In this document: positions 7,547 to 15,844 of the stretch, in pieces
How positions within the stretch are numbered: the first letter of the stretch is position 1
How the letters are laid out: each line of letters starts with the position of its first letter
Source of the DNA: Ruminococcus gauvreauii
GTDB lineage: Bacteria > Bacillota > Clostridia > Lachnospirales > Lachnospiraceae
Length of the DNA stretch: 64,000 bases
Reading direction: 5' to 3'
Assembly (NCBI RefSeq): GCF_025151995.1
Contig: NZ_CP102290.1
Location: 3,658,001-3,722,000 of the forward strand
Notes under the pieces: generated by a model
Databases searched by the model: none
What the model was told of the DNA's origin: nothing
Seen by the model: the letters and a program-made list of their open reading frames with translations, nothing else
Position numbers and translations under genes: made by a program

Positions 7547-9253
7547 TTACTGCAGAGTCAGCCCGCGGAAGCGGTTGAAACACGCATAGATTTCCTGAGG
7601 ACGGGGCATCGCCAGACCGGCGGGCAGCCATGAGCTGTCGCAGGCAGCGGCGAGGCCCTGTTTTTCTGTCAGTGAGACGAGTTCATTCACGATGGTGCGC
7701 AGATCCTTCTTTCCGTCGCAAAGGTGAGTCATCGCGTATCTGAGCAGATAGGAGAGCGCTGTCGTCTGCTCAATGTCGGCCAGCTGCTCCACGTAGCGCA
7801 GGTCAACGGTCTCACGGTTGATGGAGAACGCATCGCGGCCGAGCGTCTTCATCTTGATCCGGGCGTCTGCCCGGAAATCCCGGGATGGTTTCGGCACACG
7901 TGAAAAATCCGGGAGCGAAGCAGATGCTGCCATATTCTCCTGGATTGGGAATTTTGCCGCCTGCTCCCGGGCAAAGTCTGTGATATCAGCCGGCACATAG
8001 CAGTCCATCTGGATGATCCGGTCTGCCACGTGGAAATAAGACCCGGAGCTTCCCGCTACCATGACAGAGGAGATCCCGCTCTGTTCGTAGAGATCCCGCA
8101 CCCGGTCAATGAACGGTGTGATGGGTTCCTGGTCCCTGTGCACGACGCGCTGCATCAGCTCGTCCCGGATCATGAAGTTAGTTGCACACGTGTCCTCGTC
8201 GATGAGCAGCAGAGAAGTACCCGCCTCGATTGCTTCGATGACGCCTGCAGCCTGCGAGGTACTGCCGCTGGCATCCTCTGTACTAAAACGGCGGGTGTCC
8301 TTTTTATTTGGCAGGTTATTGATGAACATGGAGATATCTGTGCTGCGGATACTTCTTCCGTCCTCGGCACGGATTTTGACCGCAGCTTCATCTGTGATAA
8401 CAAATTCCCTGCCGTCACCGGCGATATGGTTATATACTCCGAGCTCCAGCGCTTTCAGGAGTGTGGATTTTCCGTGATATCCGCCGCCGATGATCAGTGT
8501 TATGCCGCGGCGGATTCCCATGCCGGTGATGTTTCCCCTGTTGGGAAGCGAGAGCGTGACTTCCATCGAAGCCGGCGAGTGAAACGGGGTGGCGCCACGC
8601 ATCGGTCTCTGGGAGACTCCGCTTTCTCTCGGGAGAATGGAACCGTTCGCGATGAAGGCGACAAGTTCCAGTTTAGGCAGCAGTTTACGGATTGCATGCT
8701 GATCTTCGGCAAGTTCGATCACGGATGCCAGCTTCCCGGCGTCCAGGGATTTACAGTAAAGAGTGCGCCTGACGCAGAGCGGAAGAAAATCAAAGAGGAT
8801 CTTGATGAGTTCCGGGGAATTGATGCTGCGTCCGTTCGCGGGAAATCCGATTTCCATCCGTACGGTGACATCCCCTGATTCAGGAGAAATCGTGCAGGCG
8901 GTGCGCGAAAGGATCTCCTGGCCGCAGCGGCTGACGGAGAGCAGTCCGCTCTTTCCGGAACCTCTGGCTTTGAACTGGAACTGTTCCGCTTCACGGGCAA
9001 ACAACCGTATCAGATGGTCTTCAAGCGCTGTGCGCTTATGAGTCAGATCGTAATAATTTTCCGGAAAGGCGGCCTGCCTGCCCGACACGAGGATACTGAC
9101 TTTTGATGGGGCTGCAAAAGGGTCACCCTGCACGTGGTCGATGTTCAGCTGGTAGCCGTCAAACCGGTAGCTGCCTCTGGTATCCTTATAGGCAGGATAG
9201 CTTCTGTGGTTGATGGAGAGCAAAAGCTGCTTTAACTGTTCAGAACTTTTCAT
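7547..9253 (-). CDS. Predicted ATPase of the ABC class (PF09818-like)
   Basis: A 568-residue soluble protein without transmembrane segments. It has an N-terminal region of about 245 residues specific to this family and then an ABC-type nucleotide-binding domain: Walker A GGGYHGKST (256-264), a signature-like DASGSTSQAAG, and Walker B SLLLIDEDTCATNFM. The C-terminal part contains RDFRADARIKMKTLGRDAF and a helical tail. Members of this family are widespread and largely uncharacterised; a nucleic-acid-related role has been suggested but not shown. It is transcribed divergently from the EamA gene, with a possible extended -10 (TGGTATACT on the - strand) near 9280-9290. Confidence 0.85.
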   Translation of the reverse strand: MKSSEQLKQLLLSINHRSYPAYKDTRGSYRFDGYQLNIDHVQGDPFAAPSKVSILVSGRQAAFPENYYDLTHKRTALEDHLIRLFAREAEQFQFKARGSGKSGLLSVSRCGQEILSRTACTISPESGDVTVRMEIGFPANGRSINSPELIKILFDFLPLCVRRTLYCKSLDAGKLASVIELAEDQHAIRKLLPKLELVAFIANGSILPRESGVSQRPMRGATPFHSPASMEVTLSLPNRGNITGMGIRRGITLIIGGGYHGKSTLLKALELGVYNHIAGDGREFVITDEAAVKIRAEDGRSIRSTDISMFINNLPNKKDTRRFSTEDASGSTSQAAGVIEAIEAGTSLLLIDEDTCATNFMIRDELMQRVVHRDQEPITPFIDRVRDLYEQSGISSVMVAGSSGSYFHVADRIIQMDCYVPADITDFAREQAAKFPIQENMAASASLPDFSRVPKPSRDFRADARIKMKTLGRDAFSINRETVDLRYVEQLADIEQTTALSYLLRYAMTHLCDGKKDLRTIVNELVSLTEKQGLAAACDSSWLPAGLAMPRPQEIYACFNRFRGLTLQ

Positions 9254-9325
9254 AGGATTACCTCACTGTCGTTTTTGTTTATCAGTATACCATAAAAAAC
9301 AGGGCAGAATTCAGCAAAATTTTAC

Positions 9326-9354
9326 TTGCCCGCAGGCGTGTATGGGAGTACAAT
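9326..9354 (+). promoter_or_regulatory. Promoter for the EamA transporter gene
   Basis: TTGCCC at 9326-9331, 17-base spacer, TACAAT at 9349-9354. It lies in the 140-base divergent intergenic region between the ABC-class ATPase and the transporter. Confidence 0.55.
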
Positions 9355-9393
9355 AGTGGATACTGATGAGGGGAGACTGGGAGAAAAAGTGAT

Positions 9394-10308
9394 ATGAAAA
9401 CGAAAAATGCTTGTATGCTTCTTTTGACAGCCGCGATCTGGGGATTTGCCTTTGTGGCGCAGAGTGTCGGGATGGATTATCTGGGTCCGTTTACGTTTAA
9501 TGCCGTCCGCAGTCTGATCGGAGGGATCACGCTGCTGCCGTTTATTGCGCTGTCCGTGAGAAAAGAAGATGGAAAAAAGGCGCCGCGAAGCCGGACGCTG
9601 TGGCTCGGCGGCCTGTGCTGCGGAATACTTCTGTTTGCAGCCAGCAGTCTGCAGCAGATCGGGATTCAGTATACAACTGCGGGCAAGGCGGGATTTATCA
9701 CGGCGTGTTATATCGTGCTCGTTCCGGTACTCGGTATTCTGCTGAAAAAGAAGACCGGCCTGAGAGTCTGGGCGGCTGTCGTGATTGCTCTTGCGGGACT
9801 TTACTTTCTGTGTATGACGGAGAGATTCACTGTGGGAAAAGGGGACGTGTATCTGTTCCTGGGCGCGGTACTTTTTGCCCTGCACATTCTGGTGATTGAC
9901 CATTTTTCACCGCGCGCGGATGGTGTCCGTATGGCATGCATTCAGTTCTTTACCTGCGGACTGCTGTCATCCGTTCCCATGTTCCTGCTGGAAACGCCGA
10001 AAGTTTCCGATATCTTACAGGCATGGGCGCCGATCCTGTATGCCGGTGTGCTGTCGTGCGGGGTCGCATACACGCTGCAGATCCTGGGACAGAAAAATGT
10101 CAGTCCGACGATCGCTTCGCTGATTCTGAGCCTGGAATCATGCATATCGGTGCTGGCGGGCTTCATAATCCTCGGAGAGAAACTCTCGGCGCGTGAACTG
10201 TCCGGGTGCGTTCTGATGTTCGGTGCGATCATTCTGGCGCAGATACCGGAAAAAAAGAAAAAAACACTGCAGGAAGCCAGGAATGAGGAGTCGGCATGCA
10301 GTTCATAA
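9394..10308 (+). CDS. EamA/DMT-family transporter
   Basis: A 304-residue inner membrane protein with about ten hydrophobic helices and the internal duplication typical of two EamA domains. The first contains AAIWGFAFVAQSVGMDYLGP and the second ends with ESCISVLAGFIILGEKLS, a well-conserved family segment. Drug/metabolite transporters of this type usually export amino acids or small metabolites; the substrate cannot be read from the sequence. It starts 11 bases upstream of the potassium transporter gene and may share its transcript. Confidence 0.88.
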   Translation: MKTKNACMLLLTAAIWGFAFVAQSVGMDYLGPFTFNAVRSLIGGITLLPFIALSVRKEDGKKAPRSRTLWLGGLCCGILLFAASSLQQIGIQYTTAGKAGFITACYIVLVPVLGILLKKKTGLRVWAAVVIALAGLYFLCMTERFTVGKGDVYLFLGAVLFALHILVIDHFSPRADGVRMACIQFFTCGLLSSVPMFLLETPKVSDILQAWAPILYAGVLSCGVAYTLQILGQKNVSPTIASLILSLESCISVLAGFIILGEKLSARELSGCVLMFGAIILAQIPEKKKKTLQEARNEESACSS

Positions 10309-10318
10309 TAGGAGTAAT

Positions 10319-11677
10319 ATGGAGATTGAAGAGATAAAACGAAAGCTGCTGCAGCTTTCACCGATGAAGATCATATTTTGGGGATACTGTCTGATCATTC
10401 TGGCTGGCAGCGCGCTGCTCATGCTCCCTGCATCCACAGGCGAGGGAAAAGTGACTCCGTTTCTGGATGCACTGTTTACAGCGACCTCTGCCACCTGCGT
10501 GACCGGGCTGGTGCGGTACGACACTTATACGTACTGGTCGACGTTCGGCCAGATTGTGATCCTGGCTCTGATACAGATCGGCGGAATGGGATTTATGACG
10601 GTGGCCATCTACGGGATCAGCCTGACGAAACGTAAGATCGGACTGGCAAGCCGTATGATCATGCAGGAGTCTATTGCGGCGCCGCAGATGGGCGGAATCG
10701 TGCGTATGACGAGGGGAATCCTGATAGGAACAGCACTCACGGAGACCGCCGGTGCTCTGCTGCTGGCATTTTATTTCTGTCCGAAGCTGGGCCTGGGAAA
10801 GGGAATCTACTACTCCGTATTTCATTCTGTCTCCGCTTTTTGCAATGCAGGGTTTGACCTGATGGGGATGGAGGCAGAATTTTCATCGCTGACAGGCGCT
10901 GCCGGAAACTGGTATGTAAATTTCATTATTATGACATTGATCGTAGTGGGCGGTTTCGGTTTCTTTGTGTGGAGCGATATTTTCCGCAACAGATTTCATT
11001 TTAAAAAACTGAGAGTGCATTCCAAGCTTGTGATCGCGATCAGCATGACTTTGATCCTGGCTGGCACAGCGGCTATTTTCCTGTTTGAACAGGGAGGACA
11101 GGCGTACAGCGGGAAGTCGCTGCCTGACCAGGTGCTCGCGTCCATGTTTCAGTCGGTGACGGTGAGGACCGCAGGATTTAACACGGTGGATATCGGAGCG
11201 ATGACACAGCCGAGCCAGTTTTTGATGGTCTGCCTGATGCTGATCGGCGGTTCGACCGGTTCTACGGCAGGAGGCATCAAGACGACCACATTTGCCGTAC
11301 TGTGTATCAGTATTTTTACGACGTTCAGGAGAAGAAAATCCATTGAGGTGTTCGGACGCAGGCTGGAGGACGGCGTGGTGCGCAGGGCAAGCTGTGTGTT
11401 CATGCTGTACCTGCTGCTGTCGGTCACGGTGGCAATGGTGATATCGAGTGTGGAAAGCATTCCGATTCTGACAGCCCTCTTTGAGAGTGTGTCTGCGATC
11501 GCGACCGTCGGACTGTCATTCGGCGTCACGCCGGGACTCGGTGTCGTTTCTGAGATACTGCTGACACTGCTGATGTTGTTCGGACGTGTGGGATCCATCA
11601 CAATCCTGCTGGCGTTTGCATCCGGCAGAACGCCGATTGCATCGAAGCTGGCGAAGGAAGAGATACAAATAGGATAA
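10319..11677 (+). CDS. ktrB: TrkH/KtrB-family potassium uptake protein
   Basis: A 452-residue pore subunit of a Ktr-type potassium uptake system. Repeated membrane-pore-membrane units are seen with selectivity-filter segments such as TATSATCVTGL, FHSVSAFCNAGFDL, VTVRTAGFNTVD and SVSAIATVGLSFGVTPG. ATG 10319 is preferred over an upstream in-frame ATG because ATAGGAG precedes it by 4 bases and the upstream part overlaps the EamA gene with a basic, non-conserved sequence. It is followed 24 bases later by the regulatory RCK subunit, as in ktrAB operons. Confidence 0.92.
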   Translation: MEIEEIKRKLLQLSPMKIIFWGYCLIILAGSALLMLPASTGEGKVTPFLDALFTATSATCVTGLVRYDTYTYWSTFGQIVILALIQIGGMGFMTVAIYGISLTKRKIGLASRMIMQESIAAPQMGGIVRMTRGILIGTALTETAGALLLAFYFCPKLGLGKGIYYSVFHSVSAFCNAGFDLMGMEAEFSSLTGAAGNWYVNFIIMTLIVVGGFGFFVWSDIFRNRFHFKKLRVHSKLVIAISMTLILAGTAAIFLFEQGGQAYSGKSLPDQVLASMFQSVTVRTAGFNTVDIGAMTQPSQFLMVCLMLIGGSTGSTAGGIKTTTFAVLCISIFTTFRRRKSIEVFGRRLEDGVVRRASCVFMLYLLLSVTVAMVISSVESIPILTALFESVSAIATVGLSFGVTPGLGVVSEILLTLLMLFGRVGSITILLAFASGRTPIASKLAKEEIQIG

Positions 11678-11701
11678 ATGAAGGAGAAAAGGAGATTACT
11701 A

Positions 11702-12352
11702 ATGGCTGCAAAATCAATATTGGTGGTTGGACTGGGAAGGTTTGGAAGGCACATCGCGAGGAAATTCATCGAGTGCGGGAACAGTGTGCTGGCGATAGAA
11801 AAAAGTGAGGAGCGCGCGGACAGCGTGGTGAATCTGGTGCAGAATATCCGCATCGGAGACGCTGCGAATGAAGATTTTATCTCGTCCCTCGGAATCGCCA
11901 ATTTTGATCTCTGCGTGGTTGCGATCGGCGATAATTTTCAGACGGCGCTGGAAGTGACGGTGCTGCTCAAAGACATGGGGGCAAAATATGTTCTGGCGCG
12001 TGCGACGCGGGATGTCCATAAGAAGCTGCTGCTCAGAAACGGGGCGGACCATGTGGTGTATGCGGAGCGCGAGATGGCAGAGCGTCTCGCCATCAAATAC
12101 GGTTCACCGCATATCTTTGACTATATTGAGCTGACACCCGAGTATGCGATCTATGAGATTGAGGTTCCGCATTCATGGCTGGGCAAGAGCATTGTTGAGA
12201 AATCGGTGCGGACGAGATACCATGTCAGTATCCTGGCGACCAAACGCAATGGTAAGATTTATCCGTTGCCGCATCCGGACCACGTGTTTTCGGAGGGCGA
12301 GAGTCTGATGGTGATGGGAAGCCCGGCGGATATCAAGCCGCTCACGAAATAG
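11702..12352 (+). CDS. ktrA: KtrA/TrkA-family RCK regulatory subunit
   Basis: A 216-residue cytoplasmic gating subunit. The N-terminal RCK domain shows the nucleotide-binding glycine motif VVGLGRFGRHIA (about 8-19) and an acidic residue after the second strand (AIEKSEERAD). The C-terminal RCK_C domain follows from about 135. KtrA rings bind ATP/ADP, and the C-domain binds c-di-AMP in other Firmicutes, which would link potassium uptake to turgor signalling; binding here is inferred. The ATG at 11702 has AAAGGAG 7 bases upstream, better placed than the ATG at 11678 that abuts the ktrB stop. Confidence 0.92.
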   Translation: MAAKSILVVGLGRFGRHIARKFIECGNSVLAIEKSEERADSVVNLVQNIRIGDAANEDFISSLGIANFDLCVVAIGDNFQTALEVTVLLKDMGAKYVLARATRDVHKKLLLRNGADHVVYAEREMAERLAIKYGSPHIFDYIELTPEYAIYEIEVPHSWLGKSIVEKSVRTRYHVSILATKRNGKIYPLPHPDHVFSEGESLMVMGSPADIKPLTK

Positions 12353-12395
12353 CGGGATAATTTTACCTAAGTTTTACAGGGATACGGTTACCAAT

Positions 12396-12425
12396 TTTAC
12401 ATCGCTGTACTATTCTGTTTATAAA
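12396..12425 (+). promoter_or_regulatory. Promoter before the small membrane protein
   Basis: TTTACA at 12396-12401, an 18-base spacer and TATAAA at 12420-12425. The likely start of transcription is about 10 bases before the AGGAGG at 12442-12447. Confidence 0.5.
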
Positions 12426-12455
12426 GAAATAGAAATGGAACAGGAGGCGATGGAT

Positions 12456-12701
12456 ATGACGTGGATCTGGAATTTTACGAATCGGCTGACAAAGCAGAGC
12501 AGGGGAAACCGAGGACATCTGTTTTTGCTTATTAACACCATTTTCTGGACGCTGTTTGCGGGGATGATTGGTTTTCTGATCTGTCTGGCCCTGGGTCTTG
12601 GCGGTGAGGAAAGAAATGTGCTGATGGTCTGCGCTGCCGGATATTCCGGAGCATTTATCGGACTCCTGGGAGGAATCGTCTATCTGATGAGGAAACTGTA
12701 G
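12456..12701 (+). CDS. Small two-helix membrane protein, function unknown
   Basis: An 81-residue protein with a hydrophilic N-terminus and two hydrophobic segments (about 22-45 and 53-77) separated by a short polar turn (GLGGEERN). I do not recognise a family with confidence. ATG 12456 is favoured by AGGAGG 8 bases upstream; ATGs at 12435 and 12450 are too far from or too close to it. It has its own promoter after ktrAB. A terminator-like hairpin follows, whose 3' arm carries the ribosome binding site of the amidase gene, so the two genes may be expressed from one transcript. Confidence 0.6.
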   Translation: MTWIWNFTNRLTKQSRGNRGHLFLLINTIFWTLFAGMIGFLICLALGLGGEERNVLMVCAAGYSGAFIGLLGGIVYLMRKL

Positions 12702-12736
12702 GAACGGCATTTACCATAAAATCATGGGGCAGGGAG

Positions 12737-12790
12737 ACACCTCTTTGCATATCTTAATTATGAAAGATATGTAAAAGAGGTGTTTTTTTT
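12737..12790 (+). terminator. Terminator-like hairpin overlapping the amidase ribosome binding site
   Basis: An outer 10-bp perfect stem pairs 12737-12746 with 12774-12783. An inner 8-bp stem pairs 12748-12755 with 12764-12771, with a one- to two-base interruption between the two stems. A run of eight T follows at 12783-12790. The 3' arm contains AAAAGAGG (12773-12780), the apparent Shine-Dalgarno of the amidase, and its TTG start is 12789-12791. Confidence 0.8.
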
Positions 12791-13550
12791 GCCGTATAAA
12801 ATCATGCTGGATGCAGGGCACGGCGGGGGAGACCCGGGAGCCACCTACCAGGGACGAAACGAAAAGGACGACACGCTCCGCCTCGTACTGGCAATCGGAC
12901 AGATTCTGGAGAATAATGGGGTAGACGTTGAGTACACGAGGACGACGGACGTCTATCAGACGCCTTTTGAGAAGGCGCAGATCGCGAACCAGTCGGGTGC
13001 GGATTTCTTTATCTCCATACACCGCAATTCCAGTCCGCGGCCGAATCAGTATTCAGGGGTCGAAAGTCTGATCTATGATAAGTCCGGGATTAAACTTCAG
13101 ATGGCGGAAAATATCAACGGGGCGCTCGGTGAAGTGGGATTCAAGGACCTTGGTGTGAAAGAGCGGCCGGGGCTTGTGGTACTTAGAAGGACAAATATGC
13201 CGGCGGTCCTGGTGGAAGTCGGATTCATCAACAGCGATGCAGACAACGAGCTGTTTGACTCGAAGTTTGATGAGATTGCGCAGGCGATCGCGGATGCGAT
13301 CCTCGGTACGCTGAATGAGGAGACTGTGACGGACCCGACATATTACCGTGTGCAGGTGGGTGCATACCGTGTGCGTCAATACGCGGATAATCAGCTGTAT
13401 GAACTTTTGGATAAGGGATATCCGGCGTTTATTCTGAATCAGGATGGACTGTTCAAAGTGCAGGTGGGAGCGTATCAGCAGCTCGGCAACGCGGTCACGA
13501 TGGAGCGCAGGCTGCGCGAAGACGGGTACAGTACGATGATCACGACGTAG
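12789..13550 (+). CDS. N-acetylmuramoyl-L-alanine amidase (Amidase_3) with possible C-terminal SPOR region
   Basis: A 253-residue zinc amidase cleaving the bond between muramic acid and the stem peptide. Amidase_3 motifs are IMLDAGHGGGDPG with the first zinc His, the SIHRNSS segment with another His, and VLVEVGFINS with the catalytic Glu. The C-terminal 75 residues (TYYRVQVGAYRVRQYA and FKVQVGAYQQLGNA) resemble the two halves of a SPOR peptidoglycan-binding domain. No signal peptide precedes the domain, so export is unexplained; some spore-former amidases act without one or are released by lysis. The TTG at 12789 is chosen because AAAAGAGG sits 8 bases upstream, inside a hairpin. Confidence 0.88.
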   Translation: MPYKIMLDAGHGGGDPGATYQGRNEKDDTLRLVLAIGQILENNGVDVEYTRTTDVYQTPFEKAQIANQSGADFFISIHRNSSPRPNQYSGVESLIYDKSGIKLQMAENINGALGEVGFKDLGVKERPGLVVLRRTNMPAVLVEVGFINSDADNELFDSKFDEIAQAIADAILGTLNEETVTDPTYYRVQVGAYRVRQYADNQLYELLDKGYPAFILNQDGLFKVQVGAYQQLGNAVTMERRLREDGYSTMITT

Positions 13551-13558
13551 AAAACGCA

Positions 13559-13625
13559 CCGCAGATGGCAGAGCGGGCACACAGCTTTGAAAAAAAGAAT
13601 GTGCGCCCATGATTCTGCCCCCGGG
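13559..13625 (+). pseudogene. Decayed fragment duplicating part of the YdcF gene
   Basis: The segment reads PQMAERA, then a diverged stretch with a TGA stop and GYG in the same phase. It matches in DNA the stretch at about 13789-13856 inside the downstream YdcF gene, sharing GCAGATGGCAGAGCGGGC exactly and scattered identity after it. It has no start codon or ribosome binding site. It is either a local duplication or the relic of a lost paralogue. Confidence 0.5.
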
Positions 13626-13638
13626 CAGGGTACGGTGC

Positions 13639-13666
13639 TTGCAATGCCGCTGATTTGTGGTATGAT
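13639..13666 (+). promoter_or_regulatory. Promoter for the YdcF-family gene
   Basis: TTGCAA at 13639-13644, 16-base spacer and TATGAT at 13661-13666 with TGG extended -10. The ribosome binding site CGGAGG is at 13681-13686. Confidence 0.5.
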
Positions 13667-13691
13667 GATGAAAAGAATTACGGAGGATAAC

Positions 13692-14300
13692 ATGAATCAG
13701 AGATTTCTGGATCAGATCACGGATTTTATTTTTGTGAATGACATACCGGGCAGGGCGGACATGATCATGGTCCCGGGAAATGGATTTCCGCAGATGGCAG
13801 AGCGGGCGGCACAGCTGTACCATGAGGGACATGCACCGATGATCCTGCCTTCCGGAAAGTATGGAAGGCTGAGCGGAATCTTCGAGGGCGTACAGGATAA
13901 GCGGGAATTGTATGACGAAGCATACGATACGGAATGGGAGTTTCTGCATGACGTGCTGCGCAAATGTGCGGTGCCGGAGCGGGCAATCCTCAGGGAAGAT
14001 CAGGCCACGTTTACTTACGAGAATGCCATTTTCTCGCGCAGGGTCACGGATGCCGCCGGGATTGATGTGCGCAGTGCCATCGTCTGCTGCAAATCTTACC
14101 ATGCAAGGAGATGTCTGATGTATTATCAGCTGATGTACCCGGAGACCGATTTTCAGATATGTGCTGTGGAGATTCAGGGGATCCGCAGGGACAACTGGTA
14201 TTTGTCGGAGGCAGGCATAGGACTGGTGCTGGGAGAAATGGAGCGCTGCGGCAGCCAGTTTCATGAAATTTTGCGTGAGATGATGCCGATTAAAACATGA
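13692..14300 (+). CDS. YdcF-family (DUF218) protein
   Basis: A 202-residue protein with the DUF218/YdcF fold: an N-terminal IMVPGNGFPQMAERAAQLYHEG segment matching the usual V-x-G-x-G...R-x-x-x-A pattern, SGKYGRL, a central acidic DQATFTYENAIFSRR resembling the conserved T-x-E-N motif, and a C-terminal segment with the SYHARR motif. Related proteins include SanA and ElyC, which act on envelope or vancomycin phenotypes; the biochemical role is unclear. ATG 13692 is supported by CGGAGG 5 bases upstream. The upstream in-frame region carries a decayed copy of an internal stretch rather than coding sequence. Confidence 0.82.
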   Translation: MNQRFLDQITDFIFVNDIPGRADMIMVPGNGFPQMAERAAQLYHEGHAPMILPSGKYGRLSGIFEGVQDKRELYDEAYDTEWEFLHDVLRKCAVPERAILREDQATFTYENAIFSRRVTDAAGIDVRSAIVCCKSYHARRCLMYYQLMYPETDFQICAVEIQGIRRDNWYLSEAGIGLVLGEMERCGSQFHEILREMMPIKT

Positions 14301-14312
14301 CGGCGTCAAAAG

Positions 14313-14349
14313 CGGGCGGGACAGAACTGAAATCAGTCTGTCCCGCCCG
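14313..14349. terminator. Bidirectional terminator hairpin between convergent genes
   Basis: A 13-bp GC-rich stem pairs 14313-14325 with 14337-14349. On the - strand it is followed by GCTTTTGA, so it best serves the CNNM gene, but it also lies 12 bases after the YdcF stop. Confidence 0.75.
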
Positions 14350-14373
14350 TATCTGATGATAAATTCCACATGG

Positions 14374-15645
14374 TTATGCTGTGATATCTTTCTCCGGCAG
14401 ATAGAGGTGTACCAGTTCGATCCGGTTTTTCTGCAGCTGATCGACGACCATGCGAATACCGTTTTCCAGCTGAATGCTTTCGCCCGGTTCCGGGATTCGG
14501 TCCAGCTGTTCGATGATATATCCGCCGATGGAGTCATACTCTTCAGACTCCAGGTCAAGGCCGAGAGCCTCGTCCAGATCCTCGAGTTTGGCGGAACCCA
14601 GCACTGTATATTCCTGATCGGGAATAATGGCGGTCAGCATTTCTTCTTCGCCCTCGTCGTATTCATCGCGGATTTCTCCGACGATCTCCTCCAGCAAATC
14701 TTCCAGTGTGATCAGTCCTGCCGTAGCTCCGTACTCGTCCAGAACGATTGCAAAGTTGATCGACTGTTCGCGCATTTCCAGCAGCAGGGAAGAAGTACTC
14801 TTGTGCTCGTACGTGAAATAAGGTTCCCTGAGAATGCTGCGGATGGAAAAATGTTCTGTGTCTTCCAGGCCGATCAGATCCTTGACGTTGATGGTTCCGA
14901 GAATAGAATCCGTGGTCTCTTCATATACAGGGTACCGGGTATAAGTCTCTTCTTTAAACAGCTGAATTAAATCTTCATAGGAAGTGTCCACGTGGACAAA
15001 AGTCATATCGATTCGGGGAACCATAATATCCTTTGCCTCGGAATCACCGAAATCAAATACGTTATAGATCATCTGACGCTCCTCCGTCTCGATGACGCCG
15101 TCCTCATGGCTGACATCTACGATGGTGCGCAGTTCATTCTCAGTCATCGGCTGAGCCTTTCCGTTCGGGTCTACGCGGAGCAGCAGCAGAATGCCGTAAG
15201 ACAGTTTGTTTATAATGAAAATAACAGGTGTCAGCAATATCATCAGCAGATAGATAATCGGTGCATAGGACAGTGACAGCTTCTCTGCATACAGGGCGGC
15301 CATGGTCTTTGGCGTGATTTCTCCGAAGATCAGTACGAGCAGCGTAATGGCTCCGGTCGCGATTCCGACGCCTGCACTGCCAAACAGGCGAATGGCAAGA
15401 GAGGTTGCCAGTGAGGAGGCGGATATATTTACAATGTTATTACCAATTAATATAGTACTCAGCAGCTTACCGGGGTTTTCAACCACCTTCAGCAGCTTGC
15501 CGGCCCTTCGGTTTCCTTCGTCGTGTAAAGTTTTGATGCGCAGTTTGTTCACTGTGGTGAGGGCAGTCTCAGCAGATGAAAAAAATGCGGAGAGTCCGAG
15601 CAGTATAAACAGAACTGCGAATTGTATGGCGTCACTTGAATCCAA
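14374..15645 (-). CDS. CNNM/CorC-HlyC family transport protein with CBS pair
   Basis: A 423-residue membrane protein. The N-terminal DUF21 domain (about 1-185) has three to four transmembrane helices and the conserved FFSSAETALTTVN and FGEITPKTMA segments. A CBS pair follows (about 200-330, beginning MVPRIDMTFV and containing DEYGATAGLITLEDLLEEI), then a CorC_HlyC domain (about 345-420). Family members transport or regulate Mg2+, Co2+ or Na+ and bind Mg-ATP in the CBS pair; the old hemolysin label is misleading. The start is TTG with AAGGAG 10 bases upstream. It is transcribed opposite to its neighbours. Confidence 0.9.
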   Translation of the reverse strand: MDSSDAIQFAVLFILLGLSAFFSSAETALTTVNKLRIKTLHDEGNRRAGKLLKVVENPGKLLSTILIGNNIVNISASSLATSLAIRLFGSAGVGIATGAITLLVLIFGEITPKTMAALYAEKLSLSYAPIIYLLMILLTPVIFIINKLSYGILLLLRVDPNGKAQPMTENELRTIVDVSHEDGVIETEERQMIYNVFDFGDSEAKDIMVPRIDMTFVHVDTSYEDLIQLFKEETYTRYPVYEETTDSILGTINVKDLIGLEDTEHFSIRSILREPYFTYEHKSTSSLLLEMREQSINFAIVLDEYGATAGLITLEDLLEEIVGEIRDEYDEGEEEMLTAIIPDQEYTVLGSAKLEDLDEALGLDLESEEYDSIGGYIIEQLDRIPEPGESIQLENGIRMVVDQLQKNRIELVHLYLPEKDITA

Positions 15646-15775
15646 GTACAGTCAACTCCTTCTTGTTTTAACAGTATATTTTTACTATGAAATATACATG
15701 ATTTTGAGCAGAAATGCAAGTATTACAAAAAATGTAAAAAAACTGCGTTTAGGGGTGTCGAAAAAAGAAGACTTA

Positions 15776-15784
15776 TGATATAAT
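15776..15784 (+). promoter_or_regulatory. Extended -10 promoter for the repeat-rich surface protein
   Basis: TGATATAAT at 15776-15784 has a perfect TATAAT and the TGn extension; no good -35 is seen. It lies in the 199-base divergent gap after the CNNM gene start. CAGGAG at 15831-15836 precedes the ATG at 15845. Confidence 0.6.
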
Positions 15785-15844
15785 AACACCCGTAGTAAAC
15801 TGGTGGACAAGTAGATCCGCTTTACATAGACAGGAGATTTATTT

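Noticed and set aside
8030..8878. 282-residue + strand frame inside the ABC-class ATPase gene
   Set aside because: Lies opposite the Walker motifs of the - strand gene and shows no recognisable domain.
13053..14558. 501-residue antisense frame spanning the amidase and YdcF genes
   Set aside because: Low-complexity His/Arg-rich translation, crosses three well-supported features and a terminator.
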